Below, piece after piece: positions 1-8,947 of a DNA stretch of 64,000 nt (position 1 is the first letter of the stretch; the number at the start of each line of letters is the position of its first letter). A model generated the notes under the pieces. The model was not told where the DNA came from. It was given only the letters and a program-made list of their open reading frames with translations, and did not search any database. The position numbers and the translations under genes were made by a program. This DNA comes from Tropicimonas isoalkanivorans (GTDB lineage Bacteria > Pseudomonadota > Alphaproteobacteria > Rhodobacterales > Rhodobacteraceae), in assembly GCF_900112335.1 (NCBI RefSeq), contig NZ_FOLG01000015.1:1-64000 (forward strand), in the 5' to 3' direction.

Positions 1-1
1 C

Positions 2-40
2 AACGCGATCGGCACTGCCGAGGTCGTCCGCGTGGCCTGA
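2..40 (+). CDS. C-terminal end of an unidentified gene cut by the window edge
   Basis: Twelve in-frame codons (ending GTAEVVRVA) run into a TGA at 38-40. Nothing upstream is visible, so the product cannot be named. The frame is only one of several possible readings of so short a stretch. Confidence 0.25.
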   Translation, partial: NAIGTAEVVRVA

Positions 41-499
41 GCCTGAACGGGAAAGGGGCACTCACGCCTCGGGCCGCCTTTCTACAACAACGCCCTTCAG
101 AGGGGATAGTGACAAGAATGAAGAGCTTTTGTTCGACAAGTTCTTCGTCCTACAGGCCGAGTTCGGTCATTTTCTTTGGTAAGCCGACCTCTGATTTTCT
201 GAACTGAACGGCCACTTCGTTCGCTGACTGGGCCTTGGTCGGCGCAAGTCGAACGTCCGGTTATTTTCCACCTTGGTGGTTGGAGACAACGCATGGGTAG
301 AAATGCCGCGCGCGCAGAGAATGGCGACAAAGGCAATGTAACATCGCGGTTTGGCTGATCGCGCTAGTGCGAGTAATTCCCCGCACATTCATTAACAATC
401 TGCAAACGCGCCCCCGCAACCCCTTGAAATCCCAAACCCTGCCCCCTGTCCCACACACGGGACGGGCGGGAAGACCCCCGCCCGGACCCTTTCACGGAT
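41..499. other. Intergenic stretch, no gene recognised
   Basis: The short open frames here overlap each other in several frames, lack ribosome binding sites and have low-complexity basic translations, so none is called. The only structure noted is a GC-rich hairpin close to the clpB stop, listed separately. Confidence 0.5.
464..483 (-). terminator. GC-rich hairpin just downstream of clpB
   Basis: A 7-bp perfect stem (GGGCGGG/CCCGCCC) with a 6-nt loop lies 17 nt beyond the clpB stop on the minus strand. No U-run follows it, so intrinsic termination is uncertain; it could instead protect the mRNA 3' end. Confidence 0.3.
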
Positions 500-3115
500 T
501 CAGTGGACCACCGCATCCTGCGGCGGGTGCCGGTTGGTAGAGCCGATGTGGTCCCCCACGATGAGCCCCTCCGGCCCCGCCGAGACGGAGACCGTATCCC
601 CGTCCGCCACGTCGCCCGCGAGGATCATCTCGGCCAGCTCGTCCTGCAGCGCCTTCTGAATGACCCGCTTCAGCGGCCGCGCCCCGAACACCGGGTCGTA
701 GCCCTCGTCGCCCAGCCATTTCCGAGCCGACGGGTCGAGGTCCAGCGTGATACCGCGCCGCTCCAGTCTCCGGCCGAGCAGCCCGAGCTGGATGTCCACG
801 ATCCCGCTCATATCGTTCCGCGACAGCCGGTCGAAGATGATGATCTCGTCCAGCCGGTTCAGGAACTCCGGCCGGAAGTGCGCCTTCACCGCGTCCATCA
901 CGTCCCGCTTGGCCTCCGAGGCATCCGCCCCATCCGGCAGCTGGCTGAGCGCCTGCGCCCCGAGGTTGGAGGTCAGCACGATCAACGTCTGCTTGAAGTC
1001 CACCGTGCGGCCCTGCCCGTCCGTCAGCTGCCCGTCATCGAGAACCTGCAGGAGCACGTTGAAAACGTCCGGGTGCGCCTTCTCGACCTCGTCGAACAAC
1101 ACCACCTGATACGGTCGCCGCCGCACGGCTTCGGTCAGCTTGCCGCCCTCATCGTAGCCCACGTAGCCCGGAGGTGCCCCGATGAGGCGCGCCACCGAGT
1201 GTTTCTCCATGAACTCCGACATGTCGATGCGCACCATCGCCGAGTCGTCGTCGAACAGGAATTCGGCCAGCGCCTTGGTGAGCTCCGTCTTGCCGACGCC
1301 GGTCGGGCCGAGGAAAAGGAACGATCCGAGCGGCCGGCTCTCCTCGTTCAGCCCGGCACGGGCGCGGCGGACAGCGTTGGACACAGCCGTGACGGCCTGC
1401 CTCTGGCCGATCACCCGCCGGCCAATTTCCTCTTCCATCCGCAGGAGCTTGTCCCGTTCGCCTTCGAGCATCTTCGACGTCGGGATGCCGGTCCAGCGCT
1501 CGACGACCTCGGCGATCTGCTCCGGCCGCACGGCTTCCTCAACCATCAGCTCATCCTCGGCGCTTTCCGCCTCGGCAAGTTGCTTTTCAAGCTGCGGAAT
1601 GATGCCATAGGACAGCTCCCCGGCTTTCGCCAGATTGCCCTCACGCTTGGCGATGTCGAGCTCCGCCCGCGCCTGCTCGAGTTGCTCCTTGATGTTGCGA
1701 GCCGAGTCCAGCTTGTCCCGCTCGGACTGCCAGCGCGCCGTCATCTCGGCCGAGCGCTGCTGAAGGTTCGACAGCTCCTCTTCCAGCTTTTCCAACCGGT
1801 CCCTGGAGGCCTGGTCGTCTTCCTTCTTGAGAGCTTCCGCCTCGATCTGCTTCTGCAGGATCTCGCGGTCGAGTGCGTCGAGTTCTTCCGGCTTGGAATC
1901 GACTGCCATACGCAGCCGGGAAGCCGCTTCGTCCATCAGGTCGATGGCCTTGTCCGGCAGGAACCGGTCCGTGATGTAGCGATGGGAGAGGGTGGAGGCC
2001 GCAACCAACGCGCTGTCGGAAATCCGAACGCCGTGGTGCAGCTCGTACTTCTCCTTGATACCGCGCAGGATGGAAATCGTGTCCTCCACCGTCGGCTCTT
2101 CGACCATCACCGGCTGGAACCGGCGGGCGAGTGCGGCGTCTTTCTCCACATGCTTGCGGTACTCGTCGAGCGTCGTGGCGCCCACGCAGTGCAGTTCGCC
2201 CCGCGCCAGGGCGGGCTTGAGCAAGTTCGACGCATCCATCGCCCCGTCTGCCTTTCCCGCGCCCACCAGCGTGTGCATTTCGTCAATGAACAGGATGATG
2301 TTGCCGGCCGCCGCGGTGATCTCTGACAGGACAGCCTTCAGGCGCTCCTCGAATTCGCCACGATACTTCGCGCCAGCAATCAGCGCACCCATGTCGAGCG
2401 CCATCAGGGTCTTGTTGCGCAGGCTTTCGGGCACATCGCCGTTGATGATCCGCAGCGCCAGACCCTCGGCAATGGCCGTTTTGCCCACGCCGGGCTCACC
2501 GATCAGTACCGGGTTGTTCTTCGTCCGCCGGCTCAGCACCTGCATGGTGCGCCGGATCTCGTCGTCGCGGCCGATGATGGGGTCGATCTTGCCCTCGCGG
2601 GCGGCGGCCGTCAGGTCGCGCGCATATTTCTTGAGCGCGTCATAGCCTTCTTCCGCACTCGCCGTGTCGGCCGTGCGGCCCTTGCGCACGTCGTTGATCG
2701 CGGCATTCAGCCCCTGGGCCGTCACCGCGCCCGCCTCAAGCGCCTCCTTGGCGCCGGAACGGACCACCGCCAGGGCGGTCAAAAGCCGCTCCACAGGAAC
2801 AAAGCTGTCACCGGCTTTCTGGGCGATCTTTTGCGCCTCATCGAGGACGCGCCCCATTTTGGAATCGAGATACACCTGACCCGCGTCTCCGGACACCTTC
2901 GGCTGGCGCGCAAGCTGGGCCTCAACGGCCTCGCGCACCCGCTCGGGCGACCCGCCAGATTGCTTGATCAGGTTGCTTGCCAGACCCTCTTCATCGTCCA
3001 GCAAGGCTTTGAGCAGATGCTCCGGCACCAGACGCTGGTGCTCCTCGCGCATCGCAATCGTTTGTGCAGCCTGCAGGAATCCGCGCGACCGCTCCGTGAA
3101 CTTCTCCATGTCCAT
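500..3115 (-). CDS. clpB: ATP-dependent disaggregase ClpB
   Basis: ClpB is a cytoplasmic hexameric AAA+ chaperone that works with DnaK to pull polypeptides out of aggregates. The 871-aa product has full family length. It has an N-terminal Clp repeat domain (about 1-150), a first AAA module with Walker A GEPGVGKT at 206-213 and Walker B ILFIDEMH near 274-281, a coiled-coil middle domain (about 410-525) that sets ClpB apart from ClpA, and a second AAA module with GPTGVGKT at 603-610. The first ATG is chosen because AGGAG lies about 7 nt upstream. The gene is monocistronic here, and a candidate heat-shock promoter lies about 80 nt upstream. Confidence 0.97.
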   Translation of the reverse strand: MDMEKFTERSRGFLQAAQTIAMREEHQRLVPEHLLKALLDDEEGLASNLIKQSGGSPERVREAVEAQLARQPKVSGDAGQVYLDSKMGRVLDEAQKIAQKAGDSFVPVERLLTALAVVRSGAKEALEAGAVTAQGLNAAINDVRKGRTADTASAEEGYDALKKYARDLTAAAREGKIDPIIGRDDEIRRTMQVLSRRTKNNPVLIGEPGVGKTAIAEGLALRIINGDVPESLRNKTLMALDMGALIAGAKYRGEFEERLKAVLSEITAAAGNIILFIDEMHTLVGAGKADGAMDASNLLKPALARGELHCVGATTLDEYRKHVEKDAALARRFQPVMVEEPTVEDTISILRGIKEKYELHHGVRISDSALVAASTLSHRYITDRFLPDKAIDLMDEAASRLRMAVDSKPEELDALDREILQKQIEAEALKKEDDQASRDRLEKLEEELSNLQQRSAEMTARWQSERDKLDSARNIKEQLEQARAELDIAKREGNLAKAGELSYGIIPQLEKQLAEAESAEDELMVEEAVRPEQIAEVVERWTGIPTSKMLEGERDKLLRMEEEIGRRVIGQRQAVTAVSNAVRRARAGLNEESRPLGSFLFLGPTGVGKTELTKALAEFLFDDDSAMVRIDMSEFMEKHSVARLIGAPPGYVGYDEGGKLTEAVRRRPYQVVLFDEVEKAHPDVFNVLLQVLDDGQLTDGQGRTVDFKQTLIVLTSNLGAQALSQLPDGADASEAKRDVMDAVKAHFRPEFLNRLDEIIIFDRLSRNDMSGIVDIQLGLLGRRLERRGITLDLDPSARKWLGDEGYDPVFGARPLKRVIQKALQDELAEMILAGDVADGDTVSVSAGPEGLIVGDHIGSTNRHPPQDAVVH

Positions 3116-3193
3116 CGGTATCTCCTATCAACAGCACCCGATTTTGCTCCGGCGCCCGCAAATCGGCACGCCCCGCCCGGGCCTTTGATCAGA

Positions 3194-3222
3194 AGATGGG
3201 AAAACGCCTTGTCCGAAACAAG
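3194..3222 (-). promoter_or_regulatory. Candidate RpoH (sigma-32) promoter of clpB
   Basis: Read on the minus strand, CTTGTT (3222-3217) is followed after 16 nt by CCCATCT (3200-3194). This resembles the CTTGAA / CCCATnT heat-shock promoter pattern expected for clpB. It lies about 80 nt upstream of the start codon. It is a visual match only. Confidence 0.4.
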
Positions 3223-3269
3223 ATGCGGGTGCCGGATTTTGTTGCGCCTTAGCAACAGTCCGCGTAGCC

Positions 3270-3527
3270 TCAGACGGCAACCATAAGCAGCACCACAGTG
3301 CACACGACCGCGACGAGGCCATACGTTCCCGCGAAGCCATTCACCGCGTTGGTGAGCGCGGTTCGGGGAAATCTATCGGGGCTGGTCGGCACGGCGAGGT
3401 CCGGCAAGAGATGGCTGTTCGAAACGCTGGACGCGCTTGCAACGGTGCTCGCCCGTTCGCTCGTATTTCGCGATGCCGTGTAAGGCCCGCTTTCGTATGC
3501 GTAGAAACTTCTTGCAGACTGCTCCAT
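3270..3527 (-). CDS. Small C-tail-anchored membrane protein of unknown function
   Basis: An 85-aa product with a Ser/Thr-rich, hydrophilic N-terminal two thirds and one hydrophobic helix at the extreme C-terminus (about 66-85, ending VVLLMVAV), so it is probably tail-anchored in the inner membrane. The start at 3527 is preferred over an upstream ATG because AAGGGG lies just before it and the homologous-looking composition begins there. It lies between clpB and the divergent pyrF. I do not recognise a family. Confidence 0.55.
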   Translation of the reverse strand: MEQSARSFYAYESGPYTASRNTSERASTVASASSVSNSHLLPDLAVPTSPDRFPRTALTNAVNGFAGTYGLVAVVCTVVLLMVAV

Positions 3528-3672
3528 GATACCCCTTTTCCCGGCCTGCTTCGTGCCGTTTGCCCCGTGGATCATGCTTTACAAACACCCGAAACGAGAT
3601 CCGGTTCCCGCGTTCACTGTTGACAGTTCACTTTCCATCGGCGCAAATCCGCCGACCGCAGGAGACCTCGCC

Positions 3673-4392
3673 ATGACGCAGCCCGCCCACGCCGATGATC
3701 GCCTGATCGTCGCTCTCGACGTTCCCGATGCCGTGTCGGGCTTGGAACTGGCCGGACGCATCGGGGATGCGGTGTCTTTCTACAAGATCGGGCTGGGAAT
3801 GCTCACTGGCGGGGGGTTGGCGCTTGCCAACGAACTGAAGGCGGAGCACGGCAAACGCATCTTCCTCGATATGAAGCTCTTCGACATCGGCGCGACCGTA
3901 GAGGCCGCCGTTCGCGGGCTGGCTCAGTTCGACCTGGATTTCCTGACTGTCCACGGCGACCCGCACGTGGTGCGCGCGGCGCAGGAGGGCAAAGGGGGGA
4001 CCGACCTGAAGATCCTGGCGGTCACGATCCTCACGTCGCTCGACCGCGCGGATCTGGACTCCTGTCTGGTGAAGCCGGGGCCGGTAGAAGATATCGTGCT
4101 GGAACGCGCGGCGAAGGCGCTTGGCGCGGGAGCCGATGGCCTCATCGCGTCGCCACACGAGGCCGCTGCCATCCGCGCGCTCCCCGAAGCCGCAGGCAAG
4201 CTGATCGTCACGCCGGGCGTGCGTCCCGCCGGGAGTGCGCTTGGGGACCAGAAACGCGTGGCGACCCCCGCCGAGGCGATCGGCAAGGGCGCGGATCATG
4301 TGGTGGTCGGCCGGCCCGTCTGGCAGGCCGAGGACCCGCGCGCCATAGCCCAAGCCATTTTGATGGAATTGCCGGCGCCCGCCGCGGGATAA
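3673..4392 (+). CDS. pyrF: Orotidine 5'-phosphate decarboxylase
   Basis: PyrF catalyses the last step of UMP synthesis (OMP to UMP plus CO2) in the cytoplasm as a TIM-barrel dimer. The 239-aa product has the signature catalytic tetrad: Asp16 in the first strand, Lys38 in YKIG, and the D66-x-K68-xx-D71 motif (DMKLFDIG). The phosphate-binding C-terminal GADHVVVGRP is intact. The ATG at 3673 has AGGAG 8 nt upstream and matches the family N-terminus, whereas a frame extension to 3526 adds unlike sequence. It stands alone and converges on the DUF1127 gene. Confidence 0.95.
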   Translation: MTQPAHADDRLIVALDVPDAVSGLELAGRIGDAVSFYKIGLGMLTGGGLALANELKAEHGKRIFLDMKLFDIGATVEAAVRGLAQFDLDFLTVHGDPHVVRAAQEGKGGTDLKILAVTILTSLDRADLDSCLVKPGPVEDIVLERAAKALGAGADGLIASPHEAAAIRALPEAAGKLIVTPGVRPAGSALGDQKRVATPAEAIGKGADHVVVGRPVWQAEDPRAIAQAILMELPAPAAG

Positions 4393-4404
4393 CCGGGCAC
4401 TCCG

Positions 4405-4644
4405 TTACTGGTAGGAGCGCGCCATGAGTTGTTGCAGCGCCTGGCGGCTGGCGTTGTCCATGCGATCTTCGCGGGCGTAGCCGATATCCTTCAGCATGTG
4501 GTCGTTCAAATGGCGAACGTCGCGCGGCCTCGGCGCGCGATGAACCGGCCCGGGGGCGCCCAACTGGACGGTCATGGCTGAACGAATGGCGCGGAACCCG
4601 GCGGCTATGGCACTGACGGGAGAGGACATAGTGAAAGCGGACAT
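4405..4644 (-). CDS. DUF1127 (YjiS-like) small protein
   Basis: A 79-aa protein whose C-terminal half (about 40-65) carries the short Arg-rich DUF1127 helix with the conserved core LNDHMLKDIGYAR. In alphaproteobacteria DUF1127 proteins include small RNA- or phosphate-stress-linked factors, but the role of this member is unknown. The start is supported by AGGAG about 8 nt upstream (TCAGGAGCAATGCC before ATG). It ends 12 nt from the pyrF stop, in convergent orientation. Confidence 0.8.
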   Translation of the reverse strand: MSAFTMSSPVSAIAAGFRAIRSAMTVQLGAPGPVHRAPRPRDVRHLNDHMLKDIGYAREDRMDNASRQALQQLMARSYQ

Positions 4645-4859
4645 GGCATTGCTCCTGATTTGGCGGTCGTTTGGGTGGAGAACCGGTGATCCCCGGCCCC
4701 TCCTTGCCGCTGTTGTGCCGTGTCTATGTTGCGGGGCGATGTCAGCGCCGCCGTGACCGTGTTTCGATTATTGCAGCGCCATGGCCCCGAAGGCGCCCGG
4801 GTCGCATTGCTCGGTGTCAGAAAGGGCGTAGGCTCGACCTAGGACTAAAGGAGCCAACC

Positions 4860-5183
4860 ATGCCCTTCCTCGCCTTTCTCGTGAATTGCCCGGACGCTGC
4901 GATTGCCGACAAGATCGCGGATACGTTGATCGCCCGCCGCCTGGTCGCTGTCGCGACGCGCAACCCGCCAACCCAATCGACCTTCCATTGGAAGGGCGAA
5001 GTCAAACATGCCCAGCAGCATCCGCTGGTGCTGAAAACGCGCCCGGAACTGCGGGATCTGGTGGAGGCGGAAATTGCGCGGATGCATCCTTACGAGGTTC
5101 CTCCCATCACCCGCGTGACGATGGAAGGCAGCGTCGAGTACCTCTCGTGGATAGCGAACGAGACCTCGGGCGGCGAACAGTGA
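4860..5183 (+). CDS. cutA: Divalent-cation tolerance protein CutA
   Basis: The 107-aa product has the CutA1 ferredoxin-like fold motifs: the N-terminal VNCPDAAIADKIADTL helix, the TFHWKGEV strand, LVLKT, and the near-terminal HPYEVP and EYLSWI signatures. CutA1 proteins form very stable trimers linked to copper and other divalent metal tolerance; the biochemical role is unsettled. The start follows AAAGGAG with good spacing; the same frame is open to 4671 but without family similarity. The usual active-region Cys in the CVNI segment is replaced (VAVATRN). Confidence 0.88.
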   Translation: MPFLAFLVNCPDAAIADKIADTLIARRLVAVATRNPPTQSTFHWKGEVKHAQQHPLVLKTRPELRDLVEAEIARMHPYEVPPITRVTMEGSVEYLSWIANETSGGEQ

Positions 5184-5216
5184 GCCTGTCGCCGCCCGAC
5201 CGGTCAGATCATCCGA

Positions 5217-5324
5217 TCAGATCATTGCCCAGTCGTTGAACTGCCACTTTTCGGAGCGCGTGCGCTCGTCCTGCCGGGGATTGGTCCGCGGGCTCGGCGG
5301 GCGGCGATGGCGTTTGTCGGTCAC
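5217..5324 (-). CDS. Predicted 35-aa basic small protein (GTG start)
   Basis: A short frame on the minus strand begins with GTG at 5324, preceded by AAGGAGAG about 6 nt upstream, and ends at TGA 5219-5217. The translation starts VTDKRHRRPPSPR and ends EKWQFNDWAMI. It is Arg/Pro-rich in its first half with an aromatic tail. It sits convergent to cutA and divergent from the cold-shock gene. The strong ribosome binding site and the non-random C-terminus are the reasons to call it. No family is recognised. Confidence 0.45.
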   Translation of the reverse strand: MTDKRHRRPPSPRTNPRQDERTRSEKWQFNDWAMI

Positions 5325-5628
5325 AGGACTCTCTCCTTGTGTCTGCATTTGGGGCTCAACGCAGCGGGGCGCAATTTTGTTTCATGATGCTGGCGTCACA
5401 CCGCACCATGATAACAAAATGACCTAGCGGCACCTTAATCGGGCGTCATGCGGATATTTGATGGAGAACTGCCTTGCCAGAACGCCGCTCGACCGTCATA
5501 CGGGTCGCCAGCGACCGTTACCGCATTTCGACAAACCGACTCCTTCGCCGGTGTCTTTCTCGACTGCAAGGGACTGACGCCGACGCTGTAGCAATCCTGC
5601 GTACAGCGAACATCTAAGGAGAGATCGG
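5325..5628. other. Leader/promoter region of the cold-shock gene
   Basis: About 300 nt without a convincing gene separate the 35-aa frame from the cold-shock gene. Part of it may be a long 5' untranslated leader, which is common for csp mRNAs because the leader folds differently in the cold. An AT-rich patch around 5375-5420 is the most promoter-like segment. No specific element could be assigned. Confidence 0.35.
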
Positions 5629-5835
5629 ATGGCCACTGGCACCGTGAAATGGTTCAACACCACCAAAGGCTACGGCTTCATTTCGCCCGAGGGCGGCAAG
5701 CGCGACGTGTTCGTGCACATTTCGGCCGTTGAGCGCGCCGGCCTGACCGGCCTGGCCGACGGCCAAAAAGTGTCGTTCGACATCGAGCCCGGCCGTGACG
5801 GCCGCGAATCGGCGACGAACCTCACCGCGCTCTGA
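5629..5835 (+). CDS. Cold-shock domain protein (CspA family)
   Basis: A single 68-aa cold-shock domain that binds single-stranded RNA and DNA and melts mRNA structure. Both ribonucleoprotein motifs are intact: RNP1 KGYGFISP and RNP2 VFVHIS. The N-terminal GTVKWFN is typical. The start is fixed by AAGGAGAGATCGG directly upstream. Length matches the CspA family. It is monocistronic with a long upstream gap. Confidence 0.95.
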   Translation: MATGTVKWFNTTKGYGFISPEGGKRDVFVHISAVERAGLTGLADGQKVSFDIEPGRDGRESATNLTAL

Positions 5836-6029
5836 CGTGCGGCGGTCCGCAGCCGCGGGCCAACGATTCCGGTTGCGGGGGGCCATTGTTGCCGCCCGCA
5901 GCCACGAGAGCGTGACCTGAAGGCGTCGTGATCGTCTGTTATCGCTCGGAAGTGCGCCGGAATGTTGATTAAACTCCGGACCGCATGCAGATTGTAAGAC
6001 AATCAATGGCATCCCCGGTTTTCAAACTC

Positions 6030-6623
6030 ATGTTCACTCGTCGTACTTTTCTCGCAGCTACCCTCGCCGCCAGCGCAGCCCCGGCTGTGGCACAGACCGT
6101 TGCTCCCTCCGCCCCCGAGACTCAGGCCGCCCAGCCTTTCATGCTCGACCCGAGGTTCCAGCCGCAAGTCGTGAGGATTAAACGGCAGTACCTTCCGGGG
6201 CAAATGCTCATCCTGCCGCGAAGCCACTACCTCTACTTCGTCACCGAACCGGGGCTTGCGCTCCGCTACGGCGTCGGCGTGGGGCGCGCCGGCCTCGAGT
6301 TCACGGGCACCGCGACCATCGACGTCAAGAAGGAGTGGCCCACCTGGCGCCCGACCGACGAAATGATCGAGCGGGACCCGGTGACGTACGCCAAGTTCGT
6401 GGACAACGACTACGTGATGCCCGGCGGCCCGGGCAATCCGCTGGGCGCGCGGGCGCTCTACCTGTTTCAGGACGGGCGGGACACGTTCTTCCGCATCCAT
6501 GGCACTACGGAGCCCACGTCAATCGGCCGCTCGGTGTCCAATGGCTGCATCCGGATGATCAACGACCACGTGATCGACCTTTACAACCGGGTGCCCGTCG
6601 GAACGATCGTGACGGTCCTCTAG
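6030..6623 (+). CDS. Secreted L,D-transpeptidase (YkuD domain)
   Basis: Periplasmic cell-wall enzyme that forms 3-3 peptidoglycan cross-links or attaches proteins to meso-diaminopimelate. The C-terminal half has the YkuD signature HGT...SIGRSVSNGCIRM with catalytic Cys and His. The N-terminus TRRTFLAATLAAS...AVAQ is a signal peptide with a twin-arginine look. The start at 6030 places that signal at the N-terminus; ATGs at 5985 and 6006 in the same frame are possible and none has a strong ribosome binding site. The stop overlaps the convergent lipid-kinase stop through a shared CTAG. Confidence 0.88.
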   Translation: MFTRRTFLAATLAASAAPAVAQTVAPSAPETQAAQPFMLDPRFQPQVVRIKRQYLPGQMLILPRSHYLYFVTEPGLALRYGVGVGRAGLEFTGTATIDVKKEWPTWRPTDEMIERDPVTYAKFVDNDYVMPGGPGNPLGARALYLFQDGRDTFFRIHGTTEPTSIGRSVSNGCIRMINDHVIDLYNRVPVGTIVTVL

Positions 6624-7507
6624 GCGTCGCGCACCACGCGCAGCGCCTTTGGTAGCACCGAAATCTCGAAGCGCCGACCGACCATCGGTTCTCCGTCGAG
6701 GTTCAGGTAGAAGTCTTCGTCCGTCTCCATCACGCCGTGTTCGAACGTGCGATAGATCGCGGCTTCCTTCTCTTCACCCTCTCTCCGGAAGAGTTCGCGC
6801 AGAAGGAACCCCGGCGCGCCCTGCCATTCGTCGCTAACGATCGACAGATCGAGCGCCCCGTCGTCCAGTTCCGCTTCCGGTGTCACCTTGAACCCGCCGC
6901 CGGCGAACCGGCCGTTGCCAACAGCCATGACGACGAGCGGCACCTCGCGCATTGCGCCCCCATCCATGGTGAAGCGGCAGATCTGCGGTTCGAACCCGCC
7001 GAGCTGTGACAAGCCGTGCAGGGTGTACGCGAATCCGCCCAAGCGCGCCTTCATGTCGTCCGGTGTCGTGGCGGTGACCTTCGCTCCGAAGCCGCCGGAT
7101 GCGACGTTCACGAAGTACTTCTTGTTGACCCGTCCGGCATCGGTGGGGCGCGCCTCGCCGGTAAGGGCCTTCAGGAGCGCACCACTCACATCCTCCTCCG
7201 GGACGCCACACACCTTGGCAAAATCGTTGGCCGTTCCAAGGGGAATCAATCCAACGGCGACGTCGGTGCCGATCCCGAGCCGCAGCACGGCGCTTACCAC
7301 GGAATTTATCGTTCCATCGCCACCGGCTGCGATGACACGTGTGCATCCGCCAGACGCCGCACGGTCGATATCGTGGCGCATCTGCTTTCGCGACCACGGA
7401 ATGCGCACATCCAGGTCGTGTTCCTTCTGCATGGCCTTCACGGCATCACGCAACTCGTCGTTAATCGCCGATTTCCGATTCACGATAAGCAGAGTTCTGT
7501 CTGACAT
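6620..7507 (-). CDS. yegS: YegS/DgkB-family lipid kinase
   Basis: A soluble diacylglycerol-kinase-fold enzyme expected to phosphorylate a lipid such as phosphatidylglycerol or diacylglycerol. The 295-aa product has the nucleotide-binding GGDGTINSV motif at 62-70, the GTANDFAK loop and the later strand-rich lipid-binding half with GNGRFAGGGF and DGALDL. These are the family's hallmark motifs at the usual spacing. GAGGAA lies upstream of the start. The physiological substrate cannot be deduced from sequence. Confidence 0.88.
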   Translation of the reverse strand: MSDRTLLIVNRKSAINDELRDAVKAMQKEHDLDVRIPWSRKQMRHDIDRAASGGCTRVIAAGGDGTINSVVSAVLRLGIGTDVAVGLIPLGTANDFAKVCGVPEEDVSGALLKALTGEARPTDAGRVNKKYFVNVASGGFGAKVTATTPDDMKARLGGFAYTLHGLSQLGGFEPQICRFTMDGGAMREVPLVVMAVGNGRFAGGGFKVTPEAELDDGALDLSIVSDEWQGAPGFLLRELFRREGEEKEAAIYRTFEHGVMETDEDFYLNLDGEPMVGRRFEISVLPKALRVVRDA

Positions 7508-7576
7508 CGCGGTTCCTCGCCTCCCCCGGAGGTGATTGCCGCCTCGGCACCACTCCCCGATGTGTAACGTAATCGG

Positions 7577-7963
7577 CTATTCCTTCGGGACCAGTCTCGG
7601 GCGGCCGTCGCCGTCAATGGCGACGAAGGTGAAGATCGCTTCCGTGACCTTTTCCCGCGCCGCTCCACCTCCACGGCGGACCCAGGCCTCGATGCCGATG
7701 CCCATGGAGGTGCGTCCGACCCGAACCACCTCGGTGTAGACGCACAGAACGTCGCCGATCTTGACCGGCCGAATGAACTGCATCGCATCGACGGCGACGG
7801 TCGTCACGCGCCCGAGGGCCCGGTCCCGCGCTGTGATGCCCGCGGCCATGTCCATTTGACTGAGCACCCAGCCCCCGAAGATGTCGCCGTTGGTGTTCAC
7901 ATCTGCTGGCATGGCGAGGGTGCGCAGGGTCAACTCGCCCTTCGGCGCATCGGTGTCGGGCAT
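7577..7963 (-). CDS. YciA-type acyl-CoA thioesterase
   Basis: A 128-aa single hotdog-fold thioesterase that hydrolyses acyl-CoA to free acid and CoA. The conserved NTNGDIFGGWVLSQMD helix (about 23-38) holds the catalytic Asn and Asp of the YciA/BACH group, and AVDAMQFIRPVKIGD and FVAID match the later strands. AGGAGG lies 5 nt before the ATG. It is probably the last gene of a short minus-strand set and is separated from the lipid kinase by about 70 nt. Confidence 0.88.
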   Translation of the reverse strand: MPDTDAPKGELTLRTLAMPADVNTNGDIFGGWVLSQMDMAAGITARDRALGRVTTVAVDAMQFIRPVKIGDVLCVYTEVVRVGRTSMGIGIEAWVRRGGGAAREKVTEAIFTFVAIDGDGRPRLVPKE

Positions 7964-8149
7964 ATCGCCTCCTGGTCTTGGCGCAGTTTCTCGGAACGTG
8001 TCGCGGCGTCAATGACAAAGATCGGCTTCAGGGGCATCGACACCAGCCACGCCCGACACCCGAAGTCACCCTTCAATCGCGTGGCCTCCGGGTATTATAT
8101 GGTGAGGCAATGAGTTCCGACAGGACACGCCCCACGGGATGGAGGCGAC

Positions 8150-8929
8150 GTGAGGCCCCAGATGATTCGCAAATTCCTGAACCGTCGCCCGATCAAGGAG
8201 GAGGGGCCGCCGAAACTGCCCGCTCCGAACGAGCGGCTTTATGTCGTTGGGGATGTGCACGGCCGTTTCGACCTGCTCAAGGCGCTGATGGCGAAACTTG
8301 CGGCAGATCACGACCGTATTCCGGAGGACGGGCGCAAGCCGCGGCTTGTGTTCCTGGGGGACTACGTGGATCGCGGGGACAGGTCCCGGGATGTGCTGGA
8401 GGCGATGACGCACTTCGCCGGAGACGCCGTCATCTTGAAGGGCAACCACGAAGCGGCGCTGCTGGATTTCCTCGAAGAGCCCGAGACCAATAGGTCGTGG
8501 CTCCGTTTCGGCGGCCTGCAAACGCTGGCGAGCTACAACGTGCCGATTCCGTCGCTCCACGAACCGCGGCACAAGCTGCGGGACACGGCCGCGGAACTTC
8601 GTGAAAAGATGGGACGGCATGTGGACTTCCTGCTGGGTCTGCCGCTGACGTTCCGGTCCGGGGATGTTGTCTGCGTCCACGCGGGCCTGGACCCGAACGA
8701 TCCGTCCGAGGAGAACGAGGCGGCGATGCTTTGGGGGCGGTCGGATTTCGTCGACAAGGGTGGTGTCGACGATCTGCTGGTGGTTCACGGCCATTACGAT
8801 GCGCCGGACCCTGTGGTCACCCCACGACGGGTCTGCCTCGACACGGGGGCCTATTACTCCGGCCGGCTGACGGCGGCGCGAATCGACGATGAGGTGACCA
8901 TCATATCGGCCGACGTCATGAAGCGCTAA
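8150..8929 (+). CDS. PPP-family metallophosphatase (serine/threonine phosphatase-like)
   Basis: A cytoplasmic two-metal phosphoesterase. The motifs are in order: GDVHGR (metal ligands), GDYVDRGDRS, KGNHEA, VHAGLDP and VHGHYD. These match bacterial PrpA/Apa-like protein phosphatases of about 220-260 aa. The GTG at 8150 is chosen because GGAGG lies 4 nt upstream; an in-frame ATG at 8162 is the alternative. Whether it acts on phosphoproteins or dinucleoside polyphosphates cannot be told apart here. An AATACCCGGAGGC-like motif lies upstream on the opposite strand near 8083-8096. Confidence 0.85.
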   Translation: MRPQMIRKFLNRRPIKEEGPPKLPAPNERLYVVGDVHGRFDLLKALMAKLAADHDRIPEDGRKPRLVFLGDYVDRGDRSRDVLEAMTHFAGDAVILKGNHEAALLDFLEEPETNRSWLRFGGLQTLASYNVPIPSLHEPRHKLRDTAAELREKMGRHVDFLLGLPLTFRSGDVVCVHAGLDPNDPSEENEAAMLWGRSDFVDKGGVDDLLVVHGHYDAPDPVVTPRRVCLDTGAYYSGRLTAARIDDEVTIISADVMKR

Positions 8930-8947
8930 GCGCGGCTTGTTGTCCTG

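Noticed and set aside
97-458. Several minus-strand frames of 65-79 codons in the first intergenic region
   Set aside because: They overlap each other in three phases, have no ribosome binding site and encode low-complexity basic sequences.
503-2326. 607-codon plus-strand open frame opposite clpB
   Set aside because: It is antisense to an unmistakable clpB. Its translation is rich in His, Arg, Leu and Val with no domain. Such frames arise from high third-position GC.
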